Source: an uncultured Bacteriovorax sp. (GTDB lineage: Bacteria > Bdellovibrionota > Bacteriovoracia > Bacteriovoracales > Bacteriovoracaceae). Taken from it: a stretch of DNA of 64,000 nucleotides. Each line of letters opens with the position of its first letter. Positions within the stretch are counted from its first letter, which is position 1. The notes under the pieces are model-generated. The model searched no databases. It saw only the letters and a program-made list of their open reading frames with translations, and had not been told where the DNA came from. Positions 43,956 to 53,108 of this stretch are shown here, one piece after another. The translations under genes and the position numbers were made by a program. The stretch covers positions 62,001 to 126,000 of the forward strand of contig CAMLMH010000007.1 in NCBI GenBank assembly GCA_946481315.1, written 5' to 3'.

Positions 43956-46312
43956 AGTTTTGCTCTCATTGTAATGAAGCGGCTCCCATTCCAATATCCA
44001 TTCCCGAAAATCCCGCTATGGTCTTTTGCTGCCAGGGATGTCTGACGGTTTATAATATCATTCACCAAAAAGGCCTGGATGCCTATTATACAATCAAGCA
44101 AGAAAGCGGCATTTTCAGAAGAAGAGCCCCTGTAGAATCAGTTGATGGATACTTCTCTTATATAGATGATCCTGCTTTTCTGAGTGAATACACCTACAAA
44201 AATGGTCATGGCGAAAGAGTCATGGAATTTTATCTTGAAGGTGTGCATTGTTTGGCCTGTCTGTGGCTGATTGAAAAAATCGGTGAGACAATACCAGGTA
44301 TTCTAAATATTAAACTGGAAATGAATCGCTCAGTGGCCATTGTGACAGGTGCTTCAGAGGCCAGATTTGGTCAGGTCGCGCTGGAGTTTAATCACCTGGG
44401 CTATCGTCCTCACCCGCTTAAGCGCAACCAAGAAAGTCTGGAGAGAAAAAAGAAAGAAGAACGGGCGATGCTTACCCGTATCGGAATTGCCGGAGCCTCT
44501 TCCGGAAATATTATGCTTTATGCTGTCTCATTGTATGGCGGAGCTACGACTTCTGAATTTATTCATCTCTTCCATTCACTGACAGTCTTTTTTGCTTTCC
44601 CAGTATTGGTCTATTGTTCATACCCTTTTTATAAAAATGCCTGGCAGGCACTCAAAAATAAAACAGTCAATATAGATGTCCCGATCTCACTTGCCCTGAT
44701 CGTAGGCGGCATTGCCGGTTACACACATTATTTTCAGGGAATCGAATTAAATTATTTCGACTCGCTTACTGCTCTGGTTTTTTTACTGCTTCTGTCGCGC
44801 TACTTCCTGATGAAAATTCAGGAAAAGGGACTCTCAACCAATGATCTGCAGTTTTCTCATCTCTCCGAATCGGCCTTAAAAGCAAGCACTGAGGCAATGG
44901 ATGACTTTACTCCCATTCATATTGAAAATATAAAACCGGGTGACAGGCTCAAAATAGCAGCAGGAGAAACCATCCCAGCAGATGGCCGTGTTCTTCGCGG
45001 CAGCAGCACTGTTAACAACTCCCTGCTGACTGGAGAAAGTCAGCCAGTAGATATTACTATCGGCAGTGAAATTTACTCCGGTGCAATGAACCTGAACTCA
45101 GAAATTATTATCGAAGTGGATAAAACACGCGATGATACGAAATTGGGAAAAATTTTAAAAACTGTAGAACAGGGATGGTCACTTAAATCACCGGTTGCTC
45201 AGCTGACTAATAAGATTGCCAAGATTTTCGTTATCGTCGTGTGTGTGCTCAGTGCTGTTCTATTCTTGTGGCTGCTTCCGACAAAAGGACTCGAAGCTGC
45301 TTTTGCTGCGGCCATAACATTACTGATTGTGACCTGTCCATGTGCTCTGGCCATAGCTGTACCTCTTTCATTTTACCGTTCACTGTCCCGGGCAGCAACA
45401 AACGGTTTGATTATTAAGAGTGATGAGGCCATTGAAAAATTAGCAAAAGTTAAAAATGTTTTTCTGGATAAAACCGGAACAATTACCTACGGAAAAATGC
45501 AGGTAGATTCATTTCAAATTAATAGTCAGACAAGTGCAGAGGATATTTACAATATTATTTATTCACTGGAACAAGGCTCTCAGCATCCCGTAGCAAAGGC
45601 CTTGCTTAATTTTCTGGCCAAGGGAAACCGCGAGCTGACTATGCTTAAGCTGGAAAACTATCGCGAGACACTCGGACGAGGAGTAGAGGCCACAATTGAC
45701 GGAAGTCAATATCAGATTGTGCATCAAAAAGTTTATAAGAACGGCCGGGTGATTGCGGAGTTCACTCTCAGCGATGCTCTACGGGAAGACTCTGCAAAAA
45801 TCATCCGAGAACTTAAGGACATGGGACTCAAGGTCCACGTCCTTTCTGGTGACAAAACGGAAATTGTCCAGAAAATTTCTATGCAGGCCGGTCTCAACCA
45901 TCAGGAAATTTTTGGTGACTTATCACCCGAAGACAAAGCACAATTGATTAAATCAAAAGAAGCAACAATTATGGTAGGCGATGGTGCAAATGATGCCATT
46001 GCCTTTAAGCATGCCGATATCGGAGTCGCTGTTTTGGGGGCCATGGATATTTCTCTTAAGGCCTGCGATGTTTACTTGACTGCTCCGGGATTAGCACCGC
46101 TTAGAGATTTGATAATTCTTTCACAAGAAACGATGAAAGTGATAAAGAGGAACCTGGTATTATCTCTTCTTTATAACTCGCTATCAGTAGTGGCCACATT
46201 TCTGGGAATCATCTCTCCCCTGGTCGCGGCCATTATTATGCCGGTGAGTTCACTGACTGTTGCTGTTTCCACTTTAGTTGGAACAAAAAAACTGAGAACA
46301 CTATGGAAATAA
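43952..46312 (+). CDS. ccoI: Copper-translocating P-type ATPase for cbb3 oxidase assembly
   Basis: A 786-residue P1B-type ATPase that supplies copper for the CcoN active site. N-terminal cysteine-rich region (C4, C7, C26, C27, C30) as in FixI, HMA motif HCLACL (C100, C103), then membrane helices with CPCALA (the metal-binding CPC), DKTGTIT with the phosphorylated Asp, the ATP-binding HP motif in SQHPVAKAL and MVGDGANDAIA. The stop overlaps ccoS by 10 bp. First gene of the assembly set. Confidence 0.95.
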   Translation: MKFCSHCNEAAPIPISIPENPAMVFCCQGCLTVYNIIHQKGLDAYYTIKQESGIFRRRAPVESVDGYFSYIDDPAFLSEYTYKNGHGERVMEFYLEGVHCLACLWLIEKIGETIPGILNIKLEMNRSVAIVTGASEARFGQVALEFNHLGYRPHPLKRNQESLERKKKEERAMLTRIGIAGASSGNIMLYAVSLYGGATTSEFIHLFHSLTVFFAFPVLVYCSYPFYKNAWQALKNKTVNIDVPISLALIVGGIAGYTHYFQGIELNYFDSLTALVFLLLLSRYFLMKIQEKGLSTNDLQFSHLSESALKASTEAMDDFTPIHIENIKPGDRLKIAAGETIPADGRVLRGSSTVNNSLLTGESQPVDITIGSEIYSGAMNLNSEIIIEVDKTRDDTKLGKILKTVEQGWSLKSPVAQLTNKIAKIFVIVVCVLSAVLFLWLLPTKGLEAAFAAAITLLIVTCPCALAIAVPLSFYRSLSRAATNGLIIKSDEAIEKLAKVKNVFLDKTGTITYGKMQVDSFQINSQTSAEDIYNIIYSLEQGSQHPVAKALLNFLAKGNRELTMLKLENYRETLGRGVEATIDGSQYQIVHQKVYKNGRVIAEFTLSDALREDSAKIIRELKDMGLKVHVLSGDKTEIVQKISMQAGLNHQEIFGDLSPEDKAQLIKSKEATIMVGDGANDAIAFKHADIGVAVLGAMDISLKACDVYLTAPGLAPLRDLIILSQETMKVIKRNLVLSLLYNSLSVVATFLGIISPLVAAIIMPVSSLTVAVSTLVGTKKLRTLWK

Positions 46313-46497
46313 TTACAATCCTTTTGCCGCTTTCATTATTATTAGCGGGATTTTTTATTGGCGGATTTTTGTGGATGACCTTCAAAGGTCAATATGATGA
46401 TCTCGATACACCCAGATTAAGAATGTTAATTGAAGATAAATATTTAACTAAAAATGAAGCAACCAATGCTCTAACAAAGGAAAAGGAACAATCATGA
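46303..46497 (+). CDS. ccoS: cbb3-type oxidase assembly protein CcoS
   Basis: A 64-residue single-span protein. Hydrophobic N-terminal helix (LLPLSLLLAGFFIGGFLWM) followed by KGQYDDLDTPRLRML, the CcoS signature W-..-K-QYDDL-TP. It is needed for cofactor insertion in cbb3 oxidase. Overlaps both ccoI and ccoNO. Confidence 0.93.
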   Translation: MEIITILLPLSLLLAGFFIGGFLWMTFKGQYDDLDTPRLRMLIEDKYLTKNEATNALTKEKEQS

Positions 46498-48644
46498 GCA
46501 GCCCGCAAGTTGTAAACACAAACCGGAAACCTGACGTTTTCTCTTATGACGACGACATAGTCAGGTTATTTTTTATTGCCACAGTCATCTGGGGTGTCGT
46601 CGCCCTGTTTTTAGGAATAACGATCGCCTTTCAGCTGGCGGAGTGGAAACTAAATTTTGGTCTACCCTGGACTACTTTTGGTCGTCTGCGCCCCCTGCAT
46701 ACTAACGCTGCTATTTTTGCATTTTGTGGCAACGCTATTTTCTGTGGTATTTATTATTCTCATCAACGATTACTAAAAGCAAGACTCTTTAATGATCTCC
46801 TCTCTAAAATCCACTTCTGGGGTTGGCAATTAGTTATTGTTCTTGCAGCAGTGACTCTGCCATTAGGGATCACAACTGGTAAAGAATATGCTGAATTAGA
46901 GTGGCCGATAGATATTTTAATTACTGTAGTATGGGTTGTCTTTGCCGTTAACTTCTTCGGTACGATAATGCGCAGAAGAGAAAGACACATCTACGTTGCC
47001 ATCTGGTTTTATATCGCCACAATTATCACCGTCGCCGTTCTGCACATTATTAACTCGGTTGAGTTGCCGGTAACTTTCCTGAAGTCTTATTCAGTTTATG
47101 CCGGTGTTCAGGATGCGCTTGTACAGTGGTGGTACGGACATAATGCCGTCGCCTTTTTCTTAACGACTCCGTTTCTGGGATTGATGTATTACTTCACTCC
47201 AAAAGCAGCTAACCGTCCTATTTACTCTTATCGTTTATCGATTATTCACTTCTGGTCACTGGTCTTCATCTATATCTGGGCCGGTCCACACCACCTTCTT
47301 TATACGACACTACCTGAATGGGCCCAAACCCTTGGAATGGTTTTTTCTGTGTCTCTATGGATGCCAAGCTGGGGTGGGATGATCAACGGTCTCTTAACCC
47401 TTCGGGGAGTCTGGGATAAAGTTCGTACAGAACCAAGTCTGCGTTTCATGGCAATTGCCTTCACGTTCTATGGTATGTCGACTTTTGAAGGACCACTGCT
47501 TTCAATCAAATCAGTCAATGCTATCGGCCACTTTACAGACTGGATTCCAGGTCACGTTCACGCCGGAACAATCGGCTGGAACTATATGATCATCGCTGGT
47601 ATTTTCTATTACCTCGTTGAAAAGTTATGGAATACAAAACTTTATTCAAAAGGGCTTGCCAACGTTCAATTCTGGTTGGCCACCATTGGTCTGGTATTCT
47701 ATTATGTCTCAATGGTTATTGCCGGTGTAACTCAGTCACTTATGTGGAGAGCTATCGATTCAACCGGTAAACTTGTTTATCCGAATTTCATCGAAACTGT
47801 TATCAAGATTATTCCAATGTACTGGGTACGTGCTATCGGCGGTACATTTGTTTTCATCTCCATGGTGATTTTTGCCTACAACCTTTATAAAACAGCAAAA
47901 AAAGGATCTGTTTCAGCAGCAGAAAAAATGGAAGCCTATCCACTGGACGAATCTTCTGTTGAACATGGAGCAACTCCTCACCGTAAACTGGAAGGAATGC
48001 CAATGATCTTTGCTGTTCTTTCACTGATAGCCATTTTGGTGGGATCAGCAATTGAAATCGTGCCATCACTGATCGCGCCTAAATACATTGTCAAAAATAC
48101 GGCCATCAAACCTTATACTCCGCTTGAACTTTTAGGTCGCGATGTTTATATCCGCGAAGGCTGTTACCTGTGTCACTCACAGACTGTCCGTCCAATGACT
48201 CACGAAGTACTTCGTTATGGTAAAGCTTCTGAAGCGGCTGAATTTGTCTACGATCATCCGTTCCAGTGGGGTTCTAAGAGAACTGGTCCGGATCTGGCCC
48301 GTGTCGGAGGAAAATATCCAAACATGTGGCACTACCGTCACTTCTGGGATCCACGCGAAGTAACTGCAGGCTCAATCATGCCTCGTTATACATGGCTGTT
48401 TGATAATAAAACTGACTACGCTTCTCTTCCGAAAAAAATGGAAGTCATGCAGGCACTGGGCGTTCCTTATAGCAAAGAAGAAATTGACAATTCAATCGCC
48501 AATGCCAAAGAACAGGCCGAAGTCATTAAGACCGACCTGGTGTCGGCCGGTGTACCAGAGAAAATTGTTGATAAAGAAGTTGTCGCTCTGATTGCCTATA
48601 TGCAAAGAATCGGGGTTGATTATTCTAAATCGGAGACACCATGA
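46494..48644 (+). CDS. Fused cbb3 oxidase subunits CcoN-CcoO
   Basis: A 716-residue fusion. Residues 1 to about 475 are CcoN, the heme-copper catalytic subunit with about 12 membrane helices and conserved His blocks (RPLHTNAAIF, WWYGHNAVAFF, PHHLLYTTLP, PGHVHAGTIGW). A linker of about 35 residues and one helix lead to CcoO, a membrane-anchored monoheme cytochrome c with CYLCH (C557, C560, H561), SQTVRPM and PRYTWLF (axial Met). The terminal oxidase reduces oxygen at low concentration. Usually ccoN and ccoO are separate genes. Overlaps ccoS and ccoQ by 4 bp each. Confidence 0.95.
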   Translation: MSSPQVVNTNRKPDVFSYDDDIVRLFFIATVIWGVVALFLGITIAFQLAEWKLNFGLPWTTFGRLRPLHTNAAIFAFCGNAIFCGIYYSHQRLLKARLFNDLLSKIHFWGWQLVIVLAAVTLPLGITTGKEYAELEWPIDILITVVWVVFAVNFFGTIMRRRERHIYVAIWFYIATIITVAVLHIINSVELPVTFLKSYSVYAGVQDALVQWWYGHNAVAFFLTTPFLGLMYYFTPKAANRPIYSYRLSIIHFWSLVFIYIWAGPHHLLYTTLPEWAQTLGMVFSVSLWMPSWGGMINGLLTLRGVWDKVRTEPSLRFMAIAFTFYGMSTFEGPLLSIKSVNAIGHFTDWIPGHVHAGTIGWNYMIIAGIFYYLVEKLWNTKLYSKGLANVQFWLATIGLVFYYVSMVIAGVTQSLMWRAIDSTGKLVYPNFIETVIKIIPMYWVRAIGGTFVFISMVIFAYNLYKTAKKGSVSAAEKMEAYPLDESSVEHGATPHRKLEGMPMIFAVLSLIAILVGSAIEIVPSLIAPKYIVKNTAIKPYTPLELLGRDVYIREGCYLCHSQTVRPMTHEVLRYGKASEAAEFVYDHPFQWGSKRTGPDLARVGGKYPNMWHYRHFWDPREVTAGSIMPRYTWLFDNKTDYASLPKKMEVMQALGVPYSKEEIDNSIANAKEQAEVIKTDLVSAGVPEKIVDKEVVALIAYMQRIGVDYSKSETP

Positions 48645-48832
48645 AGCAGGCGGTACTTTCAAACTTTGATTTACCATGGCTTCCAATAATGGCCTTGATT
48701 ATTTTTGTCGTCTGTTTCGCCATTTATGTCTGGTGGACATACAAAAAAGAAAATAAATCTTTTTTTGATCAAGCAGCAATGTTGCCTTTAGAGGAAAATA
48801 CTCAAAAACTTTTCAGCGAGAAAGGAAATTAA
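48641..48832 (+). CDS. ccoQ: cbb3-type oxidase subunit CcoQ
   Basis: A 63-residue single-span protein (LPIMALIIFVVCFAIYVWWTY) with a charged tail, at the usual position between ccoO and ccoP. CcoQ stabilises the complex. The ATG overlaps the fused ccoNO stop, and ccoP starts 1 bp after its stop. Confidence 0.85.
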   Translation: MKQAVLSNFDLPWLPIMALIIFVVCFAIYVWWTYKKENKSFFDQAAMLPLEENTQKLFSEKGN

Positions 48833-48833
48833 A

Positions 48834-49445
48834 ATGAGCTCAAAAAACGAAAATGATAAAGATAAAGAGACCCAGTTACACGTTGAAGCAGATGAAAAGC
48901 ATCTGCTTCTCGACCATAGCTACGACGGTATTCAGGAATTAAATCATCCTCTGCCTTTCTGGTGGAATTTCATCTTCTGGGCCGCTATTGTTTTCTCAAC
49001 AGGATATTTTGTCTATTACCAATTCATGGGTGGACCAACTCTCCGGGATGAATTTAAAACTGAATATGGCCGTATTACCGCCATTCAGGCCGAAGAAAAG
49101 AAAAAGCACGGCTCATTTAACCCGGAAACCTATCAGGCCATTGTGGCAGCAGACGGCGTTAAAAAAGGCGAAGAAATTTTCACCAATAACTGCGTGGCCT
49201 GTCACCTGGAAAAAGGTAAAGGCGACATTGGTCCCAACCTGACAGATGAGTACTGGTTATGGGCCAAAGGTACGCCGGAAACAATTTATCCTGTCGTGTA
49301 CAACGGTGTTCTTGAAAACGGAATGCCTAACTGGAACGAGACCTTATCGACTGAGGAAATTTATCAGGTCGTTGCCTACGTTCAGAGCTTGAACAATACA
49401 AAACAGCCAGGTGGAAAGGCACCACAGGGTAATAAAGTAGAATAA
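48834..49445 (+). CDS. ccoP: Monoheme CcoP cytochrome c subunit of cbb3 oxidase
   Basis: A 203-residue subunit with N-terminal region SYDGIQELNHPLPFWW and a membrane helix (about 43-63) typical of CcoP, then a single cytochrome c domain with CVACH (C120, C123, H124) and axial Met in ENGMPNW. Typical CcoP has two heme c domains and about 300 residues, so one domain is missing. It passes electrons from donor cytochromes to CcoO. Firm by context and motifs. Confidence 0.92.
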   Translation: MSSKNENDKDKETQLHVEADEKHLLLDHSYDGIQELNHPLPFWWNFIFWAAIVFSTGYFVYYQFMGGPTLRDEFKTEYGRITAIQAEEKKKHGSFNPETYQAIVAADGVKKGEEIFTNNCVACHLEKGKGDIGPNLTDEYWLWAKGTPETIYPVVYNGVLENGMPNWNETLSTEEIYQVVAYVQSLNNTKQPGGKAPQGNKVE

Positions 49446-49451
49446 CCAATA

Positions 49452-50861
49452 ATGAAAAAAAACCGTTTTGAATTAGACCCGGAAAGACTGGCCACCACTG
49501 ATGAATCAGGTCACCGGATATATCTTTATCCTGAAGATGTTGACGGTATCTGGAAAAAAAGACGAACACTGGTCTACTGGTTACTCATTGCGGTTTATCT
49601 CGTCCTGCCATGGATTTACATCAATGGTAAACCTGCTTTAATGCTCAACATTTTCACCCGCGAATTTACATTTTTCGGCTCGACCTTTCATGGGATCGAG
49701 CCGATCCTTGCCTTTTTGGTCGTTGTATCCGGCATCTTTTTCATCGCCTTTATGACCAGTCTTTTTGGCCGCGTCTGGTGTGGATGGGGATGTCCTCAGA
49801 CGGTCTTCATTCAATCAATTTTCATGAAGATTGAATCTTTCATTGAAGGTAATGGGCGAAAAAGGAAAGAACTCGATGAAGCTCCATGGTCTTTAGAGAA
49901 AGCATGGAAGAGAACTGTTAAATGGATTCTCTATATCATCATTTCCAGCCACATCGCTCATACATTCATTGGCTATATCGTTGGCCCGCATGAACTTTTT
50001 GAAATGACAATGCAGTCTCCTCTGCAGAATTTCGGCGTTTTCCTTGCCGTCTCAATAGCCACGCTGATTGTTTTACTGGATTTTGGCTGGTTCCGAGAAC
50101 AATTTTGTATCATTGCCTGTCCCTATGGACGTATGCAATCGGTAATCATGGATGAAAACTCTATGGTCATCGCTTACGACCAGAAACGTGGTGAACCTCG
50201 ACGGGGAGCTGTTGGCAAAGAAATGCCGGAAGGCGACTGTATTAATTGTTATCACTGCGTGAAAGTGTGTCCGACAGGAATCGATATCCGTCGCGGCACC
50301 CAGCTGGAATGTATAGCCTGTACTTTATGTATTGATGCTTGTGATGAAATCATGATCAAAATTAAAAAACCAACCGGTCTGATTCGTTACAGTTCACAAA
50401 ACGAGCTGGAAGGAAAACCGTGGAAGAAATTCTCAATCCGATCGATGTTTTACATTCTGATGTCCGTCGTTCTACTGGCCACATTTGTTTTCTTTTTAAA
50501 TAAGAGTACTAACCTCTCGCTGGTTTTCATGCGAGGAAAAACTCCTTTTACAACCATGCAGACAAATGGAGTTGAAATAATTCGTAATCATTTCACTCTC
50601 AAACTGACTCATCAGGGTAGTGATCAATATACGGTAGGCTTTAAGGTTGAAGATCCCGCTCTCGCTGAAAAAATACAGATTGTAACTCCTGTCAATCCAA
50701 CCGTTATTGATCGTCCGGAGAAGAAAATTATTATCTTCTTTAATTTTTCAAAAGACATTCTGGAAAATGGAACACGCAGAGTGAATGTGCAGGTCATTGA
50801 CAGTAAGAATAATACGCTTCTGGCCATGAAGGAGGTCGTTCTTGTCGGTCCAGTTAACTAG
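49452..50861 (+). CDS. ccoG: Cytochrome c oxidase accessory protein CcoG (RdxA/FixG)
   Basis: A 469-residue polyferredoxin: membrane helices including RVWCGWGCPQTVF, two 4Fe-4S motifs (CINCYHCVKVCPTG and CIACTLCIDAC) and a C-terminal Ig-like FixG_C domain after the last helix (about 365-469). CcoG reduces copper for cbb3 maturation. It follows ccoP by 6 bp. No ccoH/fixH gene lies after it. Confidence 0.94.
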   Translation: MKKNRFELDPERLATTDESGHRIYLYPEDVDGIWKKRRTLVYWLLIAVYLVLPWIYINGKPALMLNIFTREFTFFGSTFHGIEPILAFLVVVSGIFFIAFMTSLFGRVWCGWGCPQTVFIQSIFMKIESFIEGNGRKRKELDEAPWSLEKAWKRTVKWILYIIISSHIAHTFIGYIVGPHELFEMTMQSPLQNFGVFLAVSIATLIVLLDFGWFREQFCIIACPYGRMQSVIMDENSMVIAYDQKRGEPRRGAVGKEMPEGDCINCYHCVKVCPTGIDIRRGTQLECIACTLCIDACDEIMIKIKKPTGLIRYSSQNELEGKPWKKFSIRSMFYILMSVVLLATFVFFLNKSTNLSLVFMRGKTPFTTMQTNGVEIIRNHFTLKLTHQGSDQYTVGFKVEDPALAEKIQIVTPVNPTVIDRPEKKIIIFFNFSKDILENGTRRVNVQVIDSKNNTLLAMKEVVLVGPVN

Positions 50862-51624
50862 CATCCTTCAATCTATGAGCACCTTCGTTCCCTGGATTTC
50901 GTTTCTGGCGGGACTCGGGGGCAGTTTACATTGTATTGGAATGTGCGGCGGACTCGTTTCAGCCAGCTGCAGTCAGTCCAGCGATATTATCCGTTATCAG
51001 TTTGGTCGCCTGCTGGGTTATTTGCTGTTAGGCCTTCTAGGAGCGCTTATCGGTGGGCTTATCTCCGGAATCAATATTCCCCTGCTCTCAGTGATATCAT
51101 CGGTTCTGATAGGCTCTATGTTCGTTTTATGGGGTCTGGAAGGGCTTATCGGCCAGAGCGACAAGCTTGCTTTCATGCATAGATTTTCATCCAAAATCGG
51201 AGCTGTATCCGGAAAACTTTATGGATATCTCTGGAAGCGTTTGGTTTTCAAAAACCAGAACTTTTCTAAGGCCTTTTTCACCGGTGCTGTTTCCATCTTT
51301 TTACCATGCGGTCTGCTTTATGGAATTGTCCTTTCTCAGGCAGCGATGGTGCAGGCTTCAGGCCACTACTACATGATTGTCGTAGCGATGTTTTTTTTCT
51401 GGCTGGGAACTTTGCCCAGCATGGTGTTGGCACCGAATATTTTTCAGAAAATCATGGCCCCGCTTCGATCAAAAATGCCTAAGGTATTTGCTATCAGCTT
51501 GATGCTGATTGGCGTGTCTACTATTTCCTGGCGCATGTTGAAACTCAACGATCCCGTTGCGCATGCAGGTCACCAAAAGCCTTTGCCTGCTCCCGCTGCT
51601 GGTGAAAAATTAAAATGTCATTAA
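50842..51624 (+). CDS. SafE/TauE-type (DsbD-like) membrane protein, cbb3-associated
   Basis: A 260-residue polytopic membrane protein of the sulfite exporter/UreH-like family commonly found after ccoG. FLAGLGGSLHCIGMCGG (20-36) and SIFLPCGLLYGI are its cysteine-containing signatures, thought to move copper or reducing power. The start is TTG with GGAGG exactly 6 bp upstream, inside the end of ccoG; an ATG 11 codons later lacks such a site. The C-terminal tail is His/Pro-rich and ends in KCH, which may bind metal. Confidence 0.82.
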   Translation: MSVQLTSILQSMSTFVPWISFLAGLGGSLHCIGMCGGLVSASCSQSSDIIRYQFGRLLGYLLLGLLGALIGGLISGINIPLLSVISSVLIGSMFVLWGLEGLIGQSDKLAFMHRFSSKIGAVSGKLYGYLWKRLVFKNQNFSKAFFTGAVSIFLPCGLLYGIVLSQAAMVQASGHYYMIVVAMFFFWLGTLPSMVLAPNIFQKIMAPLRSKMPKVFAISLMLIGVSTISWRMLKLNDPVAHAGHQKPLPAPAAGEKLKCH

Positions 51625-51636
51625 ATTGAAGCCTGA

Positions 51637-51885
51637 TTAAGCTTCAGGCTCGCGATTCATCTTGGCCTTAACCCACATGGACCAGTAGAGGACCAGAACA
51701 ATCAAAGCAAAAATCACAATGTGAATCACTTCGATCTGAAAGTTAGTCAGCTGGGCAGTTGGAACCCGAGATGGTTCTAAAGGTGCCTTTTGCGGCAGAA
51801 AAGATGTTGGATAGATTTTAATCCCTTGCTCGTTAACTACTGGTGCAGGCGGCATTTCGGGAGTTTCGACTTTTTTATTATCCAT
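51637..51885 (-). CDS. Small single-span membrane protein
   Basis: Not recognised. 82 residues: a proline-rich N-terminal half (PEMPPAPVVNEQG, FLPQKAPLEPSRVP) and one transmembrane helix (IEVIHIVIFALIVLVLYWSMWV, about 51-72). AGGAAT before the ATG supports expression. It lies convergent to the cbb3 operon and upstream of nothing on its strand. Confidence 0.55.
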   Translation of the reverse strand: MDNKKVETPEMPPAPVVNEQGIKIYPTSFLPQKAPLEPSRVPTAQLTNFQIEVIHIVIFALIVLVLYWSMWVKAKMNREPEA

Positions 51886-51950
51886 GGCTAATTCCTGTAT
51901 TCTTGAGTGATTTCATCATAATAAGTCCCCGCAAAATTCGCAAGTAAAAG

Positions 51951-53108
51951 TTACTTTATGAGCGCTTTTAGGCGGGCAAGCTCCTTTTTTTCATCTTCAG
52001 GAATATCCGTTCCAGATGAGCCGCTATAACCGAAAATCAGGTTATCCTCGTACTCCCGATAGCATTTTTTAGCAAATGTCGATTTAGGGTATTGCTGAAT
52101 ACACTCCTTCAGGTACAAATCCCCCAGCGAAAAAAGATAAGTACTACCCAGTTGCTTATCAGCGACTCCCAGCCAGAAAAGTATTTGCGGTGCCAGTTTA
52201 GATTGAGGTTTGTCATTAAGATAATGAGACAAAACACCGGAGGCCACAAGCAAAGTGACATCGTTTTTCCCCATAGCTGTTTCCGCTTTTTCATCCCGGA
52301 TAGGCTCGAGATATTTGTGCATGAAAGACGCAATAGATTTCTGTTTCTTTGGATTAAAACTTTTCCATTTTTCTAAAGAAGATTCCCACTGTGCCAGTGT
52401 TTCTTTTAATATGGCCGGCAATTGAGTGTGGTTTTTATACTTTTTGATAATTTCCAGTGCAGCTTCAGGTTTAAATTCCATCTTTGTGTAGATGGCCAGA
52501 ATGCGCTTAAAAGCCTGAGTTATTTCTTCTGGTGACTGCTTTCCTGCTCCATTCTTTAGATTTTGCTCCAGTGCAAGTTCATATTGCTTTACTGCTTCCG
52601 GAAATTTGCGCATCAATGTTAGATAATTTGCATAATCTATCGGTCTGCTGAACATTGATTGAGAAGCCTTTGGTATGCCGGTGGCAAACTCATCTTGTTT
52701 TAACTGCGAATGACAGGAAAGACAGATCGCTGTCATTGAACGTAATCTTTTAGCAGCATAAGCAGTGCTGTTGTTACGCACTGACTGTACGGTTTCTGTC
52801 ATCAGATTATTAATCGTATCCAGACCAGGTTTAAAACCAGGACGCTGGAATGTTTCGACATGTTTAGCACTCTTGAAAAAATTAGAAATATTATTAAGTG
52901 TATGAATGACTTCTTCTTTTTCAGCTTCATTCTTTTTTTCTTTTAGCCCGGAAAGCAAACTTTCAGAATAAACATATGGGATAATTTTTATAAAGGATTC
53001 ATGAACCCGATCCATCACGATTTTTGCTTCTGATGGAGCCTCTTCAATGGCAAAAGCATCTGAGATTAAAAGTAAAGAAATTGTCAGAAGTTTACTGGTC
53101 AGTTTCAT
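51951..53108 (-). CDS. Periplasmic TPR protein with single heme c motif (paralogue 2)
   Basis: 385 residues with signal peptide (LLTISLLLISDAFA). The N-terminal 140 residues look like a helical bundle with CLSCH (C129, C132, H133) in a helix, as in class II cytochromes (cytochrome c' type). After that come TPR-like repeats (FPEAVKQYELALEQN, PQILFWLGVADKQL, SLGDLYLKECIQQYPKSTFA). It is homologous along its length to the gene upstream, with the heme motif at the same residue number. Start overlaps the paralogue's stop by one base. Likely electron-transfer or heme-sensing in the periplasm. Confidence 0.72.
   Translation of the reverse strand: MKLTSKLLTISLLLISDAFAIEEAPSEAKIVMDRVHESFIKIIPYVYSESLLSGLKEKKNEAEKEEVIHTLNNISNFFKSAKHVETFQRPGFKPGLDTINNLMTETVQSVRNNSTAYAAKRLRSMTAICLSCHSQLKQDEFATGIPKASQSMFSRPIDYANYLTLMRKFPEAVKQYELALEQNLKNGAGKQSPEEITQAFKRILAIYTKMEFKPEAALEIIKKYKNHTQLPAILKETLAQWESSLEKWKSFNPKKQKSIASFMHKYLEPIRDEKAETAMGKNDVTLLVASGVLSHYLNDKPQSKLAPQILFWLGVADKQLGSTYLFSLGDLYLKECIQQYPKSTFAKKCYREYEDNLIFGYSGSSGTDIPEDEKKELARLKALIK

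Noticed and set aside
51630..51650. Seven-bp stem between the SafE-like gene and the small membrane protein
   Set aside because: No T run and it overlaps coding sequence, so not called a terminator.
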